A stretch of DNA of 64,000 bases from Streptomyces olivochromogenes (GTDB taxonomy: Bacteria > Actinomycetota > Actinomycetes > Streptomycetales > Streptomycetaceae): assembly GCF_021538895.1 (NCBI RefSeq), contig NZ_JADDRL010000007.1:1-64000 (forward strand), given 5' to 3'. The position numbers and the translations under genes are program-made. Shown here in pieces: positions 43,118-51,707 of the stretch. Position 1 is the first letter of the stretch. The number at the start of each line of letters is the position of its first letter. The notes under the pieces were generated by a model. It ran no database searches. It was given only the letters and a program-made list of their open reading frames with translations, and was not told the DNA's origin.

Positions 43118-45319
43118 TCAGCTCCTGACGAGGGTCGCGGCGGCGGGGGCGGGGATGCGCTCCGCGAGCGGGATCACGGGCGGGATCGCCTCCGGCGGCT
43201 CGCCGAGCAGCACCCGCCGTACGACGCGCTCGGCGGCCCGCCCGTCGTCGAACGGGCAGAACCGCTCCCGGAACGCGGCCCGCAGCGCCCTGGACTCCGG
43301 TCCCCGGTACGAGCCGTCGTGGAAGACGCGCGCCAGCTCCCCGGGTGTGCGGGTCACCGGGCCCGGCGGCTCGGCCATGAGGTCGAAGTAGACGCCGCGC
43401 GTCTCCCGGTAGACCTCCCAGTCGTCGGCGTACACGACGATCGGCCGGTCCAGGTTGGCGTAGTCGAACATGATCGACGAGTAGTCGGTGACCAGCGCGT
43501 CCGCGGCCAGGCAGACGTCCTCGGAGGAGCGGTGCCCGGTGACGTCGATGATCCGGCCGCTGTGGCGGCCCGGACCCCGGTCGTAGAAGTAGTGGGCGCG
43601 CAGCAGTACGACCACGTCCTCGCCGGCCGCCTCGCAGAAGGCCTCCAGGTCGAGGCCGGTCTCGAAGCCGGTGTGGTGGTCGCGGTGGGTGGGCGCGTAC
43701 AGGACGGCGGTGCTGCCCTCCGGGACGCCGAGTTCGCGCCGGATCCGGGCGACGTCGTCCGCGGTCGCCGTGTAGAAGACGTCGTTGCGCGGATAGCCGT
43801 ACTCCAGCGCCTCGTACGAGCCGGGGAAGGCGCGCTCCCACATCTGGGTCGAGTGGGGGTTGGAGGACAGGTTGAAGTCCCAGCGGTCGACCCGGCCGAG
43901 CAGCTTGGCGAAACTGCCGGTCTGGGCGGCCACCACCGGGTACGTCGACTGGTCCACGCCCATCTTCTTCAGCGGGGTGCCGTGCTGGGTCTGCAGATGG
44001 ACGCTGCCCGGCCGCTTGACCACGCCCTCGGCGAAGTTGGCGTTGTTGATCAGGTACTTCGCGCGGGCCAGCACCTCCCAGTAGCGGCGGCTGCCGATCA
44101 CCACGTGGTCGACGTCCCGCGGCATCGTGTGCGCCTGGTCGGCCTCGACCAGGAACACCGAGCGGATGTGCGGGGCGAGTTCGCGGGCCTTGGCGTGGAT
44201 CGCGGCCGGACTGCAGGCGTAGCCGCGGCCCCAGTACGCGCAGTACACGGCGAGCCGCGGGTCGAGGGGGCGGCGCAGCTGACCGCGGTAGAGCAGCCGA
44301 GTCCGCAGCATGCGGGGACGCGGCAGGCGCTCGACCGCCTTCGCCGCCACCTGGTTGGCGGCCCGCAGCGCGCGGAACGCCGTGTACGCCCCCGCCGCCA
44401 GCAGCCGGTGCTGTACGCCCACGCTCCCGCCCGGCACCCGGAAGCCGGCCGGGCGGTGGTGGCGGTAGAGACGGCGGGCGCGGCGGAAGAAGGCCCGGTG
44501 CCCGGAGGGCAGCCGCTCGGGGCGGGAGGCGGTCTTCAGGACGACCGCGAACAGCTGCTCGAACAGCGGCCGCGACCGCTCCGCGTCGAGCCGCTGTTCG
44601 GCGGCCCGGGTCAGCACCAGGTCCACCTGGTCCAGGAGTTGGTGCTGGTGCGCGCCCGGCAGGTTGAGCCGGCTGCCCTCGCGCCGCAGCCGGTGCCGGA
44701 CGAGCACCGAGCCGAGGACGGCGATCCGCTCGGCGGCGATCGTGGTCAGCCCGCCCCAGCCGAGGTCCGTGAAGTGTCCTTCGGGGAAGGTGATGTGCTG
44801 TGCGGCGACGAAGGAGCGGCGGTAGGCGGCGCTCCACGCCGGGAGCGGGACGCCGGTCAGCCGCGGCGCCCGGGCCGGGGGGAACGCGCCCTTCGGCGCC
44901 CCGGCCAGCAGGGGCGCCGCGGGGTTGGTGGGCTCGCCCTCCCACCACGGCGTCCGCTCGTGCTCGAAGTAGAGCACGTCGACGTCACCGGTCCCGGCGA
45001 GCCGGGTGTCCAGGGCCGCGAGCGCCCCTGGCAGCAGCAGGTCGTCGCCGTCGAGGAACAGCAGATACGCGCCGGTCGCCGCCCGCATCCCGGTGTTGCG
45101 CGCCCCGCCCGGCCCGGCGGAGGGCGGCGAGTACACGACGGTCACCCGGGAGTCCCGCTCGGCACGGCCGGCGGCGACGTCCGCGGCCGGTGAGTCCGGC
45201 GCGTCGCAGACCGGGATCAGCTCCAGGTCACCGAAGGACTGCGCGAGGACCGAGTCCAGCGCCTGGGACAGCCGCCCGGCGACCCCATGGGACGGGACGA
45301 TGATGCTGAAGCGGGGCAT
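43118..45319 (-). CDS. Bifunctional GT2 glycosyltransferase / TagF-like glycerophosphotransferase (copy B)
   Basis: This 733-residue paralog has an N-terminal GT2 domain that is the most divergent of the three: FSIIVPSHGVAGRL and FLDGDDLLLPG, with the usual RRQGNILSTTSRKH block changed to RREGSRLN. The TagF-like half keeps the catalytic pair, His446 in TQHGTPLKKMG and His576 in RAHYF, plus VTDYSSIMFDYANLDRPIV. The donor or acceptor of its GT2 half may therefore differ from copies A and C. The ATG at 45319 has only a weak ribosome-binding site. It sits between copies C and A on the same strand. Confidence 0.86.
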   Translation of the reverse strand: MPRFSIIVPSHGVAGRLSQALDSVLAQSFGDLELIPVCDAPDSPAADVAAGRAERDSRVTVVYSPPSAGPGGARNTGMRAATGAYLLFLDGDDLLLPGALAALDTRLAGTGDVDVLYFEHERTPWWEGEPTNPAAPLLAGAPKGAFPPARAPRLTGVPLPAWSAAYRRSFVAAQHITFPEGHFTDLGWGGLTTIAAERIAVLGSVLVRHRLRREGSRLNLPGAHQHQLLDQVDLVLTRAAEQRLDAERSRPLFEQLFAVVLKTASRPERLPSGHRAFFRRARRLYRHHRPAGFRVPGGSVGVQHRLLAAGAYTAFRALRAANQVAAKAVERLPRPRMLRTRLLYRGQLRRPLDPRLAVYCAYWGRGYACSPAAIHAKARELAPHIRSVFLVEADQAHTMPRDVDHVVIGSRRYWEVLARAKYLINNANFAEGVVKRPGSVHLQTQHGTPLKKMGVDQSTYPVVAAQTGSFAKLLGRVDRWDFNLSSNPHSTQMWERAFPGSYEALEYGYPRNDVFYTATADDVARIRRELGVPEGSTAVLYAPTHRDHHTGFETGLDLEAFCEAAGEDVVVLLRAHYFYDRGPGRHSGRIIDVTGHRSSEDVCLAADALVTDYSSIMFDYANLDRPIVVYADDWEVYRETRGVYFDLMAEPPGPVTRTPGELARVFHDGSYRGPESRALRAAFRERFCPFDDGRAAERVVRRVLLGEPPEAIPPVIPLAERIPAPAAATLVRS

Positions 45320-45384
45320 TCTGCTCTTTCTTGTGTCTGTCCTGACGTCCAGGCCCTGTCGTCCTGGGGCTCAGGCCGTACGGA

Positions 45385-45411
45385 GGCGGCCGGGCCGCCC
45401 GGCCGGCCGCC
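45385..45411. terminator. GC-rich hairpin between copies B and C
   Basis: The arms GGCGGCCGG and CCGGCCGCC are perfectly complementary around a nine-base spacer. It lies in the 165-bp gap between two of the TagF-like genes and could attenuate transcription between them. No T run follows. Confidence 0.4.
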
Positions 45412-45484
45412 AGGTGGAGGGCCGGGTCGGGGTGGGCCGCGAGGTGCTGGGGGGCATCGGAACTCCCGATAGGCCAAACGGCGT

Positions 45485-47752
45485 TCAGTGGCTCTCGGTG
45501 ACGGGGAGAGGGACAGAAGGTTGCGACAGGGTTGCGAGCGGGGGTCGGGTGAGGGCCGAGGCCGCCGACGGCACGGGGTGGCGCTCGGCGAGCGGGATGA
45601 ACGCCGGCAGCCCCGCCGTCTCGCCCAGCACGACGTGCCGTACGACCCGTTCGGCGGCGCGCCCGTCGTCGTACGGGCAGAACCGCTCCCGGAACGCGGC
45701 CCGCAGCTGGCTGGAGCGCGAGCCGCGCCAGTGGTCGGTCGCGAAGATGTCGATCAGCTCGTCCTCGCCGCGCGCGACCGCGCCCGGCGGGAAGGAGCGC
45801 AGGTCGAAGTAGGCGCCACGGGCGGCCTCGTACGCCTCCCAGTCGTCGGCGTGGATGACGATCGGCCGGTCCAGGTTGGCGTAGTCGAACATGATCGACG
45901 AGTAGTCGGTGATCAGCGCGTCCGAGGCGAGGCAGAGGGACTCGACGCTCGGGTGGTCGCTCACGTCGATGATCCGCGGGCCCTGGCCCTGCGCGAGGGG
46001 GCCCGCGTGCCACAGGTGGGCGCGGGCGAGGATCACGAAGCGCGGGCCGAGGCGGCGCGCCACGCGCTCCAGGTCGAGGGCGGCGCACTGGGTGCGGCGG
46101 TAGTCGCGGTGGGTGGGCGCGTACAGGAGCGCCACCGAGCCCTCCGGGACGCCGAGTTCCTCGCGCAGCCGGGACACGTCCGCCGAAGTGGCCTTCTGGA
46201 ACACGTCGTTGCGCGGGTAGCCGTACTCCAGCGTGGTGTAGCGGCCCGGGTAGACGCGCTCCCAGGTCAGGGTGGTGTGCCGGTTGGCGGACAGCAGGTA
46301 GTCCCACTTGTCGACGCCCCTCAGCAGGGCCGCGAAGTCCGTGTTCCGGGCGGCCGCCGGGCGTTCCTGGAGGTCGAGGCCCATGTGCTTGAGGGGGGTG
46401 CCGTGCTGGGTCTGGACGAAGACCTGGCCCGGACGTTTGACCAGCCGGCGGTCGAAGTTGACGTTGTTGACGAGGTACTTGGAGCGGGCCAGCGCCGTCC
46501 AGTAGGCGGCCGTGCCGGCGCGCAGCCGGCGCGGGCCCGGCGGGAGCGTGTGGTGATGCTCGGGGCGGGCGATCCACGCAGTGCGGATGTGCGGGGCGTG
46601 GCTGCGGAACGCGGCCTCCAGGGCGCCCGGATTGCAGGAGTGACCGCGTCCCCAGGAGGCGGCGAAGACGGCGCGGTCGGGGCGCAGCGGGAGGCGCAGC
46701 TGGACGCGGTAGTGCAGCTGGAGGGCGGCCGCCCGGGTGGCGCGGGCGAGCTTCGCGGCGAGCTTGCGGGCGCGGCGGCGCGCGGACATGGCCAGCTGGA
46801 GCATGCGGTAGGTGCGGTGCAGGCCCAGACGGACCAGGGTGTGGCGCAGCCGGGAGCGCAGCGGGACCGGGGCGCCGGGGGCGTGGTGGCGGCGGTAGTG
46901 GGCGCGGGCCCGGCGCAGGAACTCGGCGCGGGTGCCGCGCGGCAGCCGGTCGCGCCGGGTGAACACGGTCGAGAAGTGGTCGATCATGCGGCGGAACAAC
47001 ACCGGCCGCCACGGGGCGAGTTCGGGCCGCTCCTCGACGAACGCGAAGACACGGTCGTACTGCTCGAAGATGTCGAAGTGCTTGCGGCTGGTGGTGGACA
47101 GGATGTTGCCCTGCCGGCGCTGGCGGTAGTGCACGCAGACCCGGTCCAGCGTCGCGATCGACTCCGCCGTCATCAGGACCGGGTAGGTCCACGGGGTGTC
47201 CTCGTAGTAGCCCGGCGGGAACACGAACCCCTCGCGCTCGACGAACTCCCGCCGGTACGCCTTGTTCCAGGCCACCATCAGCACCCGCAGCAGCCCGGGG
47301 CGGTCCGCCAGCCGGAACGGGGCCGGGCCCTGCTCGGTCAGCGCGAGCGAGACCTGGTTGCGGACGGCCTCGCCGGACCAGTAGGTGCGCGCGTAGTCGT
47401 AGACCAGGAGGTCCGGTTCGTCGGTCTCCTTGATCCGGTCGGCGATGGCGCGCAGCGCGTCCGGGGTCAGCGTGTCGTCGCTGTCCAGGAAGAGCAGGTA
47501 ATCGCCGCTCGCGTGCTCCATGCCGACGTTGCGTGCCGGGCCGAGCCCCTGGTTCTCGCGCAGATGCACCGGTCGCACCCGCGCGTCGCGCGCCGCGTAC
47601 TCGTCGATGATCGCCCCGCAGGCGTCCGGCGAGCAGTCGTTCACCGCGATGAGTTCGAGATCGGGATACGACTGCGTGAGCACCGAGTCCAGGCATTCGG
47701 ACAGATACGCCTGGACCTTGTACGCGGGGACAATGACACTGAACCTGGGCAA
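45485..47752 (-). CDS. Bifunctional GT2 glycosyltransferase / TagF-like glycerophosphotransferase (copy C)
   Basis: A 755-residue paralog and the first gene of the minus-strand run. The GT2 half (FSVIVPAYKVQAYLSECLDS; FLDSDDTLTPD) is close to copy A, including RQRRQGNILSTTSRKHFD. The TagF-like half keeps His450 (TQHGTPLKHMG) and the RAHLW His, with VTDYSSIMFDYANLDRPIV. The most fitting start is TTG at 47752, with GGA about eight bases upstream; an ATG seven bases further upstream is out of frame. The C-terminus beyond about 720 is disordered. It should polymerise or modify a lipid-linked cell-surface polymer. Confidence 0.86.
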   Translation of the reverse strand: MPRFSVIVPAYKVQAYLSECLDSVLTQSYPDLELIAVNDCSPDACGAIIDEYAARDARVRPVHLRENQGLGPARNVGMEHASGDYLLFLDSDDTLTPDALRAIADRIKETDEPDLLVYDYARTYWSGEAVRNQVSLALTEQGPAPFRLADRPGLLRVLMVAWNKAYRREFVEREGFVFPPGYYEDTPWTYPVLMTAESIATLDRVCVHYRQRRQGNILSTTSRKHFDIFEQYDRVFAFVEERPELAPWRPVLFRRMIDHFSTVFTRRDRLPRGTRAEFLRRARAHYRRHHAPGAPVPLRSRLRHTLVRLGLHRTYRMLQLAMSARRRARKLAAKLARATRAAALQLHYRVQLRLPLRPDRAVFAASWGRGHSCNPGALEAAFRSHAPHIRTAWIARPEHHHTLPPGPRRLRAGTAAYWTALARSKYLVNNVNFDRRLVKRPGQVFVQTQHGTPLKHMGLDLQERPAAARNTDFAALLRGVDKWDYLLSANRHTTLTWERVYPGRYTTLEYGYPRNDVFQKATSADVSRLREELGVPEGSVALLYAPTHRDYRRTQCAALDLERVARRLGPRFVILARAHLWHAGPLAQGQGPRIIDVSDHPSVESLCLASDALITDYSSIMFDYANLDRPIVIHADDWEAYEAARGAYFDLRSFPPGAVARGEDELIDIFATDHWRGSRSSQLRAAFRERFCPYDDGRAAERVVRHVVLGETAGLPAFIPLAERHPVPSAASALTRPPLATLSQPSVPLPVTESH

Positions 47753-47856
47753 GGGACATCCATGGGTCGGTCGGCGCGGGCGTTCTGCCCGGGAACGGCC
47801 GATGGAGTGAATTGGTTACGGTTCGTACGGCATGTGGGGGATGCCGGGTGAACTCC

Positions 47857-47887
47857 GAAGGGCGAGCCGGTGGCCGACTCGCCCTTC
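47857..47887 (-). terminator. Terminator of the sugar ABC operon
   Basis: A perfect 10-bp stem (GAAGGGCGAG with its complement) and an 11-base loop starts 31 bases after the stop of the second permease gene. It separates the importer operon from the TagF-like genes downstream on the same strand. Confidence 0.75.
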
Positions 47888-47917
47888 TCGTGTGCCCCTG
47901 CTGTGTTGGTCCGCCCG

Positions 47918-48826
47918 CTACTTGACGGCACCCGCCATGACGCCCGAGACGAACTGCCGCTGGAACGCGAAGAACACGGCCAGCGGGATCACCATGGAGA
48001 TGAAGGCGCCGGGTGCCAGGACGTCGATGTTGTTGCCGAACTGGCGTACCTGCGTCTGCAGCGCGACCGTGATCGGCTGGGTGCCCGACTTGGTGAACAC
48101 CAGGGCGACCAGCAGGTCGTTCCACACCCACAGGAACTGGAAGATGCCGAGGCTCGCGATGGCGGGCCCGCCCAGCGGCATCACCACCCGGGCGAACAGC
48201 CGCAGTTCACCGGCGCCGTCCAGACGGGCCGCCTCCAGGAGCTCCCGTGGGATCTCCGCGAAGAAGTTCCGCAGCAGGAACACCGCGAAGGGCAGGCCGT
48301 AGCCCACATGGAACAGGATCACCCCGAAGATCGTCCCGAACAGCCCGATCCTGCCGAAGAGTTCGGCGATCGGGATCAGCGCCACCTGCACCGGGACGAC
48401 CAGCAGACTGACCACGCCCAGGAACCACCAGTCGCGGCCCGGGAACTCCATCCACGCGAACGCGTAGCCCGCGAGCGAGCCGATGACGACGACCAGGATC
48501 GTCGCCGGGACGGTGATCAGCAGCGTGTTCACCAGGGAGTCGGTGATGTCGCTGTTCTCCAGCAGCTTCTGGTAGCTGTCGAAGGTGAGCTGGGAGGGCT
48601 CGGTGAACACCTTCCACCAGCCGCTGGCGCTCATGTCCTCGGGCGTGCGCAGCGAGGAGACGAGCAGACCGATGGTCGGCACCAGCCAGAACAGGCCGAC
48701 GACGATCAGGAACACCCGGACCAGCCCGCCGCTGAGCCTCTCCGCGATCCGCGAGCCGAGCGACCGCCGGGCCTTCACCGTCTGCGCGGGAGCCACCTTG
48801 CCGATGCTTCCGGCATGGGTCGTCAT
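47918..48826 (-). CDS. Carbohydrate ABC importer permease, MalG type
   Basis: The 302-residue protein has six membrane segments and the conserved EAA loop IPRELLEAARLDGAGELRLF that contacts the ATPase. It pairs with the larger MalF-type permease encoded directly upstream; the ATG at 48826 overlaps that stop as ATGA. Segments include FLIVVGLFWLVPTIGLLVSS and ISMVIPLAVFFAF. The operon holds no ATPase, so a shared ATPase such as MsiK, encoded elsewhere, is expected. The imported sugar is unknown. Confidence 0.92.
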   Translation of the reverse strand: MTTHAGSIGKVAPAQTVKARRSLGSRIAERLSGGLVRVFLIVVGLFWLVPTIGLLVSSLRTPEDMSASGWWKVFTEPSQLTFDSYQKLLENSDITDSLVNTLLITVPATILVVVIGSLAGYAFAWMEFPGRDWWFLGVVSLLVVPVQVALIPIAELFGRIGLFGTIFGVILFHVGYGLPFAVFLLRNFFAEIPRELLEAARLDGAGELRLFARVVMPLGGPAIASLGIFQFLWVWNDLLVALVFTKSGTQPITVALQTQVRQFGNNIDVLAPGAFISMVIPLAVFFAFQRQFVSGVMAGAVK

Positions 48827-50166
48827 CGCCTGACCTCCCGCCTGAGCCTGCGGATGTTGAACGCCATCACCGGGATCACGAGCAGCAGCAGGAACACCGC
48901 GATGGCGCTCGCGATGCCCGGCTGGTCCTCCGCGAAGCCCTTTCGGTACAGCTCCAGGGCGAGCACGTTCGCGTCGTCCTGGGACGAGCCCGGCGCGATG
49001 ATGAACACCAGGTCGAAGACCTTCAGCACATTGATCATCAGCGTGACGGCGACCACCGCGAGGACCGGCGCGAGCAGCGGGACCGTGACCCGCCGGAACA
49101 CCTGCCACTCGTTCGCCCCGTCGACGCGCGCCGCCTCCAGCAACTCCCGGGGGATGCCGGCGAGCCCGGCCGCGATCAGCACCATCGCGAAGCCCGCCCA
49201 CATCCACACGTACGAGCCGATGATGGCCGGGGTGACCAGCGAGGGGCCGAGCCACTCGACGCCGTTGTACGGCTCCTTGAAGTTGCCCGCCGGAAGCCGC
49301 AGCAGCGCGCCGTCGGCCTTGGCCGGCAGGGTGAAGGTGCCGTCGGAGGCCGCCTTCGTCGTGGCCACCACCTTGCCGTCCAGGACCGCCTCGATCTTCA
49401 TCCCGGAGTAGCCGAGTTCGGTGGGGTCGGGGGCGCCCAGCCGTCCGACGCCCTTGCCCCGTGTGAAGTCCTGCCAGGTGGTGCCGGTGATCCCGGCGGG
49501 GTCCGGCTTCGCCGCCGCGGCCTTCTGCGCGCCGTCGGGCATCTGGTCGGGGGCCACGCCGACGAGGGGGAGGGCGACGACCTCGCCGGTGTGCACGGGC
49601 GCCTTGGTGATGAACCCGCCGTCCCGCGCGACCAGCGGCGACTCGCGGCCCGGGTGGGCCTTGGGGAACGCGGACGACTGGGCGAAGGTGTCGTGGACGC
49701 CGACCCACACGGCGTTGGCGACACCCTTGTCCGGGTCCTGGTCGTACACCAGCCGGAAGATGATCCCGGCGGCCAGCATCGAGATCGCCATCGGCATGAA
49801 GACGACCAGCTTGAACGCCGTTCCCCAGCTGACCCGTTCGGTCAGTACCGCGAAGATCAGGCCGAGGGCGGTGGAGACCGTGGGCGCGAACACCACCCAG
49901 ATGATGTTGTTCTTCAGGGCGGTGCGGATGCCGTCGTCCGTGAACAGCGCCTTGTAGTTGTCGACCCCGGCGAAACCGTCGCCCGAGGCGTTGTAGAAGC
50001 TGCGGATGATCGAGTACCCGATCGGGTAGACCACGAGCGCGCCGAGCAACACCAGGGCGGGCAGCAGGAAGAGCGCTGCCACGGTCCTGCGGGTGCCGGT
50101 CACGCTCTTGCGGCGCTTCGGTGCGGCAGGGGCCGGTGGGACCCCTGCCGCCGCTGCCGACGTCAT
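48823..50166 (-). CDS. Carbohydrate ABC importer permease, MalF type with large external loop
   Basis: A 447-residue permease with the EAA motif IPRELLEAARVDGANEWQVF. Compared with typical permeases (about 300 residues), it carries an extra extracytoplasmic stretch at roughly 150-290 between the third and fourth membrane segments. It includes a beta-rich block KIEAVLDGKVVATTKAASDG that recalls the periplasmic P2 loop of MalF. This may hold the substrate-binding lipoprotein. The ATG at 50166 lies eight bases past the binding-protein stop, with GGGAG in that gene's end serving as ribosome-binding site. Confidence 0.9.
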   Translation of the reverse strand: MTSAAAAGVPPAPAAPKRRKSVTGTRRTVAALFLLPALVLLGALVVYPIGYSIIRSFYNASGDGFAGVDNYKALFTDDGIRTALKNNIIWVVFAPTVSTALGLIFAVLTERVSWGTAFKLVVFMPMAISMLAAGIIFRLVYDQDPDKGVANAVWVGVHDTFAQSSAFPKAHPGRESPLVARDGGFITKAPVHTGEVVALPLVGVAPDQMPDGAQKAAAAKPDPAGITGTTWQDFTRGKGVGRLGAPDPTELGYSGMKIEAVLDGKVVATTKAASDGTFTLPAKADGALLRLPAGNFKEPYNGVEWLGPSLVTPAIIGSYVWMWAGFAMVLIAAGLAGIPRELLEAARVDGANEWQVFRRVTVPLLAPVLAVVAVTLMINVLKVFDLVFIIAPGSSQDDANVLALELYRKGFAEDQPGIASAIAVFLLLLVIPVMAFNIRRLRREVRR

Positions 50167-50173
50167 TGCCGGA

Positions 50174-51550
50174 TCAGCTCCCGCTGCCGTACGCCGCCGC
50201 CGCGTCCTTCTCCAGCTTCGCCTGGGTGCCGGCGACGTCCTTCGGGTTCTTCAGGAAGTCCTGGAGGTCCTTCCACTCGCCCTTGCCGGGTGTGCCGCCG
50301 AAGGCCTGCGGGGCCTGGTCGGACATGTCGAAGCGGAAGTCGTCGCCCGAGGCGATCAGGGCCTTGGCGATCGTCTGCTGCACCGTGTTCGGGTACGCCG
50401 AGACCGGCACGTTCTTGTTCGGGGAGAGATAGCCGCCGAGCTTCGCCTGGATCGTCGCCGCCTCCGGCGAGGCCAGGAAGGTGGCCAGCGCCTGGGCCCC
50501 CTTGGAGTCCTTCAGGATGACGGCCGCGTCGCCGCCGGAGACCACGGGCGCGGTGGAGCCCACCGCCGGGAACGGGAACACCTTCGCGTCCGTGCCCACC
50601 TTCGCCTTGGTCTCACCGATGTTGACCTGGGCGAAGTCGCCCTCGTAGACCATGGCCGCCTTCGGCTGGTCGCCGCCGGTGAAGGTCTGGGTGACCGAGG
50701 CCGGGAACTCCGTCTGCAGCGCGCCGTCCGCGCCGCCCGCCACGTAGTTCTTCTTGCCCCAGACCTGGGCGAGCGTGGTGAGCGCCGCCTTCACGGAGGG
50801 GTCCGTCCACTTGATCTTGTGCTGGGCGAGCTGGTCGTACTTCTCCGGGCCCGCCTGCGAGAGGTAGACGTTCTCGAACCAGTCGGTCAGGGTCCAGCCG
50901 TCGGCCCCGCCGACGGAGAACGGGGTGACCCCCGAGTCGTAGACCGCCTGCGCCGCCGTCAGCAGCTCCGGCCAGGTCTTCGGCTCCTTGGCGCCCGCGT
51001 TCTCGAAGGCCTTGGCGTTGTACCAGATCAGCGACTTGTTGGCGGCCTTGTAGTAGACGCCGTACTGCTTGCCGTCGACCTTGCCGATGTCCTGCCAGCC
51101 CTGCGAGTAGTTCTTGGCGAGCTCGGCCTGCGCCTCGGCGCCGAGGGGTTTGGCCCACTTCTTCTGCACGGCCTGTTTGATGGCGCCCGGCTGCGGAAGC
51201 AGGGCGACGTCCGGCGGCTGACCGCCGGCGATCTTCGAACCGAGGAAGTTGATGATCGGGTCCTGGGCGGGCACGAAGGTGACCTTGGCCCCCGTGCGCT
51301 TCTCGAACTCCGCGAGGACCTGCTTGAAGTTCTTCTGCTCCTGACCGGTCCAGACGGCGGCGACCTCCAGGCTCGTGCCGTCCAGCTTGGGAAGGCTGAG
51401 GCCGGAACCGGTCGCGGTGGTGCTGTGGCTCTCGGTGCCGTCCTTGTCGTCGTTGCTTGAGCAAGCGGTGAGCGCGAGCGCTCCCGCGAGCAGGGTGGCG
51501 AGTGTCGTGACGGCCCTGTTTGTCCGGATGGTGTTGCTGCTGCTGCGCAT
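50174..51550 (-). CDS. Carbohydrate ABC importer, substrate-binding lipoprotein
   Basis: A 458-residue lipoprotein of the extracellular solute-binding protein family 1. The signal peptide ends in a lipobox LTAC with lipidated Cys30, followed by a disordered linker and the two-lobe domain (EVAAVWTGQEQKNFKQVLAE, then FTGGDQPKAAMVYEGDFAQV). ATG 51550 is chosen because GGGG lies about eight bases upstream; the GTG one codon earlier is possible. It is the first gene of a three-gene importer operon. The ligand is not evident from sequence. Confidence 0.92.
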   Translation of the reverse strand: MRSSSNTIRTNRAVTTLATLLAGALALTACSSNDDKDGTESHSTTATGSGLSLPKLDGTSLEVAAVWTGQEQKNFKQVLAEFEKRTGAKVTFVPAQDPIINFLGSKIAGGQPPDVALLPQPGAIKQAVQKKWAKPLGAEAQAELAKNYSQGWQDIGKVDGKQYGVYYKAANKSLIWYNAKAFENAGAKEPKTWPELLTAAQAVYDSGVTPFSVGGADGWTLTDWFENVYLSQAGPEKYDQLAQHKIKWTDPSVKAALTTLAQVWGKKNYVAGGADGALQTEFPASVTQTFTGGDQPKAAMVYEGDFAQVNIGETKAKVGTDAKVFPFPAVGSTAPVVSGGDAAVILKDSKGAQALATFLASPEAATIQAKLGGYLSPNKNVPVSAYPNTVQQTIAKALIASGDDFRFDMSDQAPQAFGGTPGKGEWKDLQDFLKNPKDVAGTQAKLEKDAAAAYGSGS

Positions 51551-51638
51551 CACTGCCCCGTTCTTCGTTCTCCGTTGAACGTCCGAGCGCTGTCCCGTGC
51601 GGTCCGGTCTACGCCCGGCGCCTCGAAGGCGGCAAGAG

Positions 51639-51660
51639 CACCCGCGCTGTCAACCGGGTG
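51639..51660. promoter_or_regulatory. Small inverted repeat upstream of the binding-protein gene
   Basis: CACCCG and CGGGTG flank a ten-base spacer, 89 bases upstream of the binding-protein start and 48 bases past the stop of the FHA/ATPase-like gene. It could be a weak terminator of the latter or an operator of the former. Confidence 0.25.
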
Positions 51661-51707
51661 ATCGTGACCGGCTCGTGACCAGGGGTGTATGCGGGGCGAT
51701 GAGGGGC

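Noticed and set aside
41111..45193. Plus-strand frame of 1360 codons opposite the TagF-like genes
   Set aside because: The true genes on the other strand carry complete GT2 and TagF motifs; this frame has none.
47752..47759. ATG at 47759 as the start of TagF-like copy C
   Set aside because: It is out of frame with the GT2 domain (seven bases from the TTG), so the TTG is kept.
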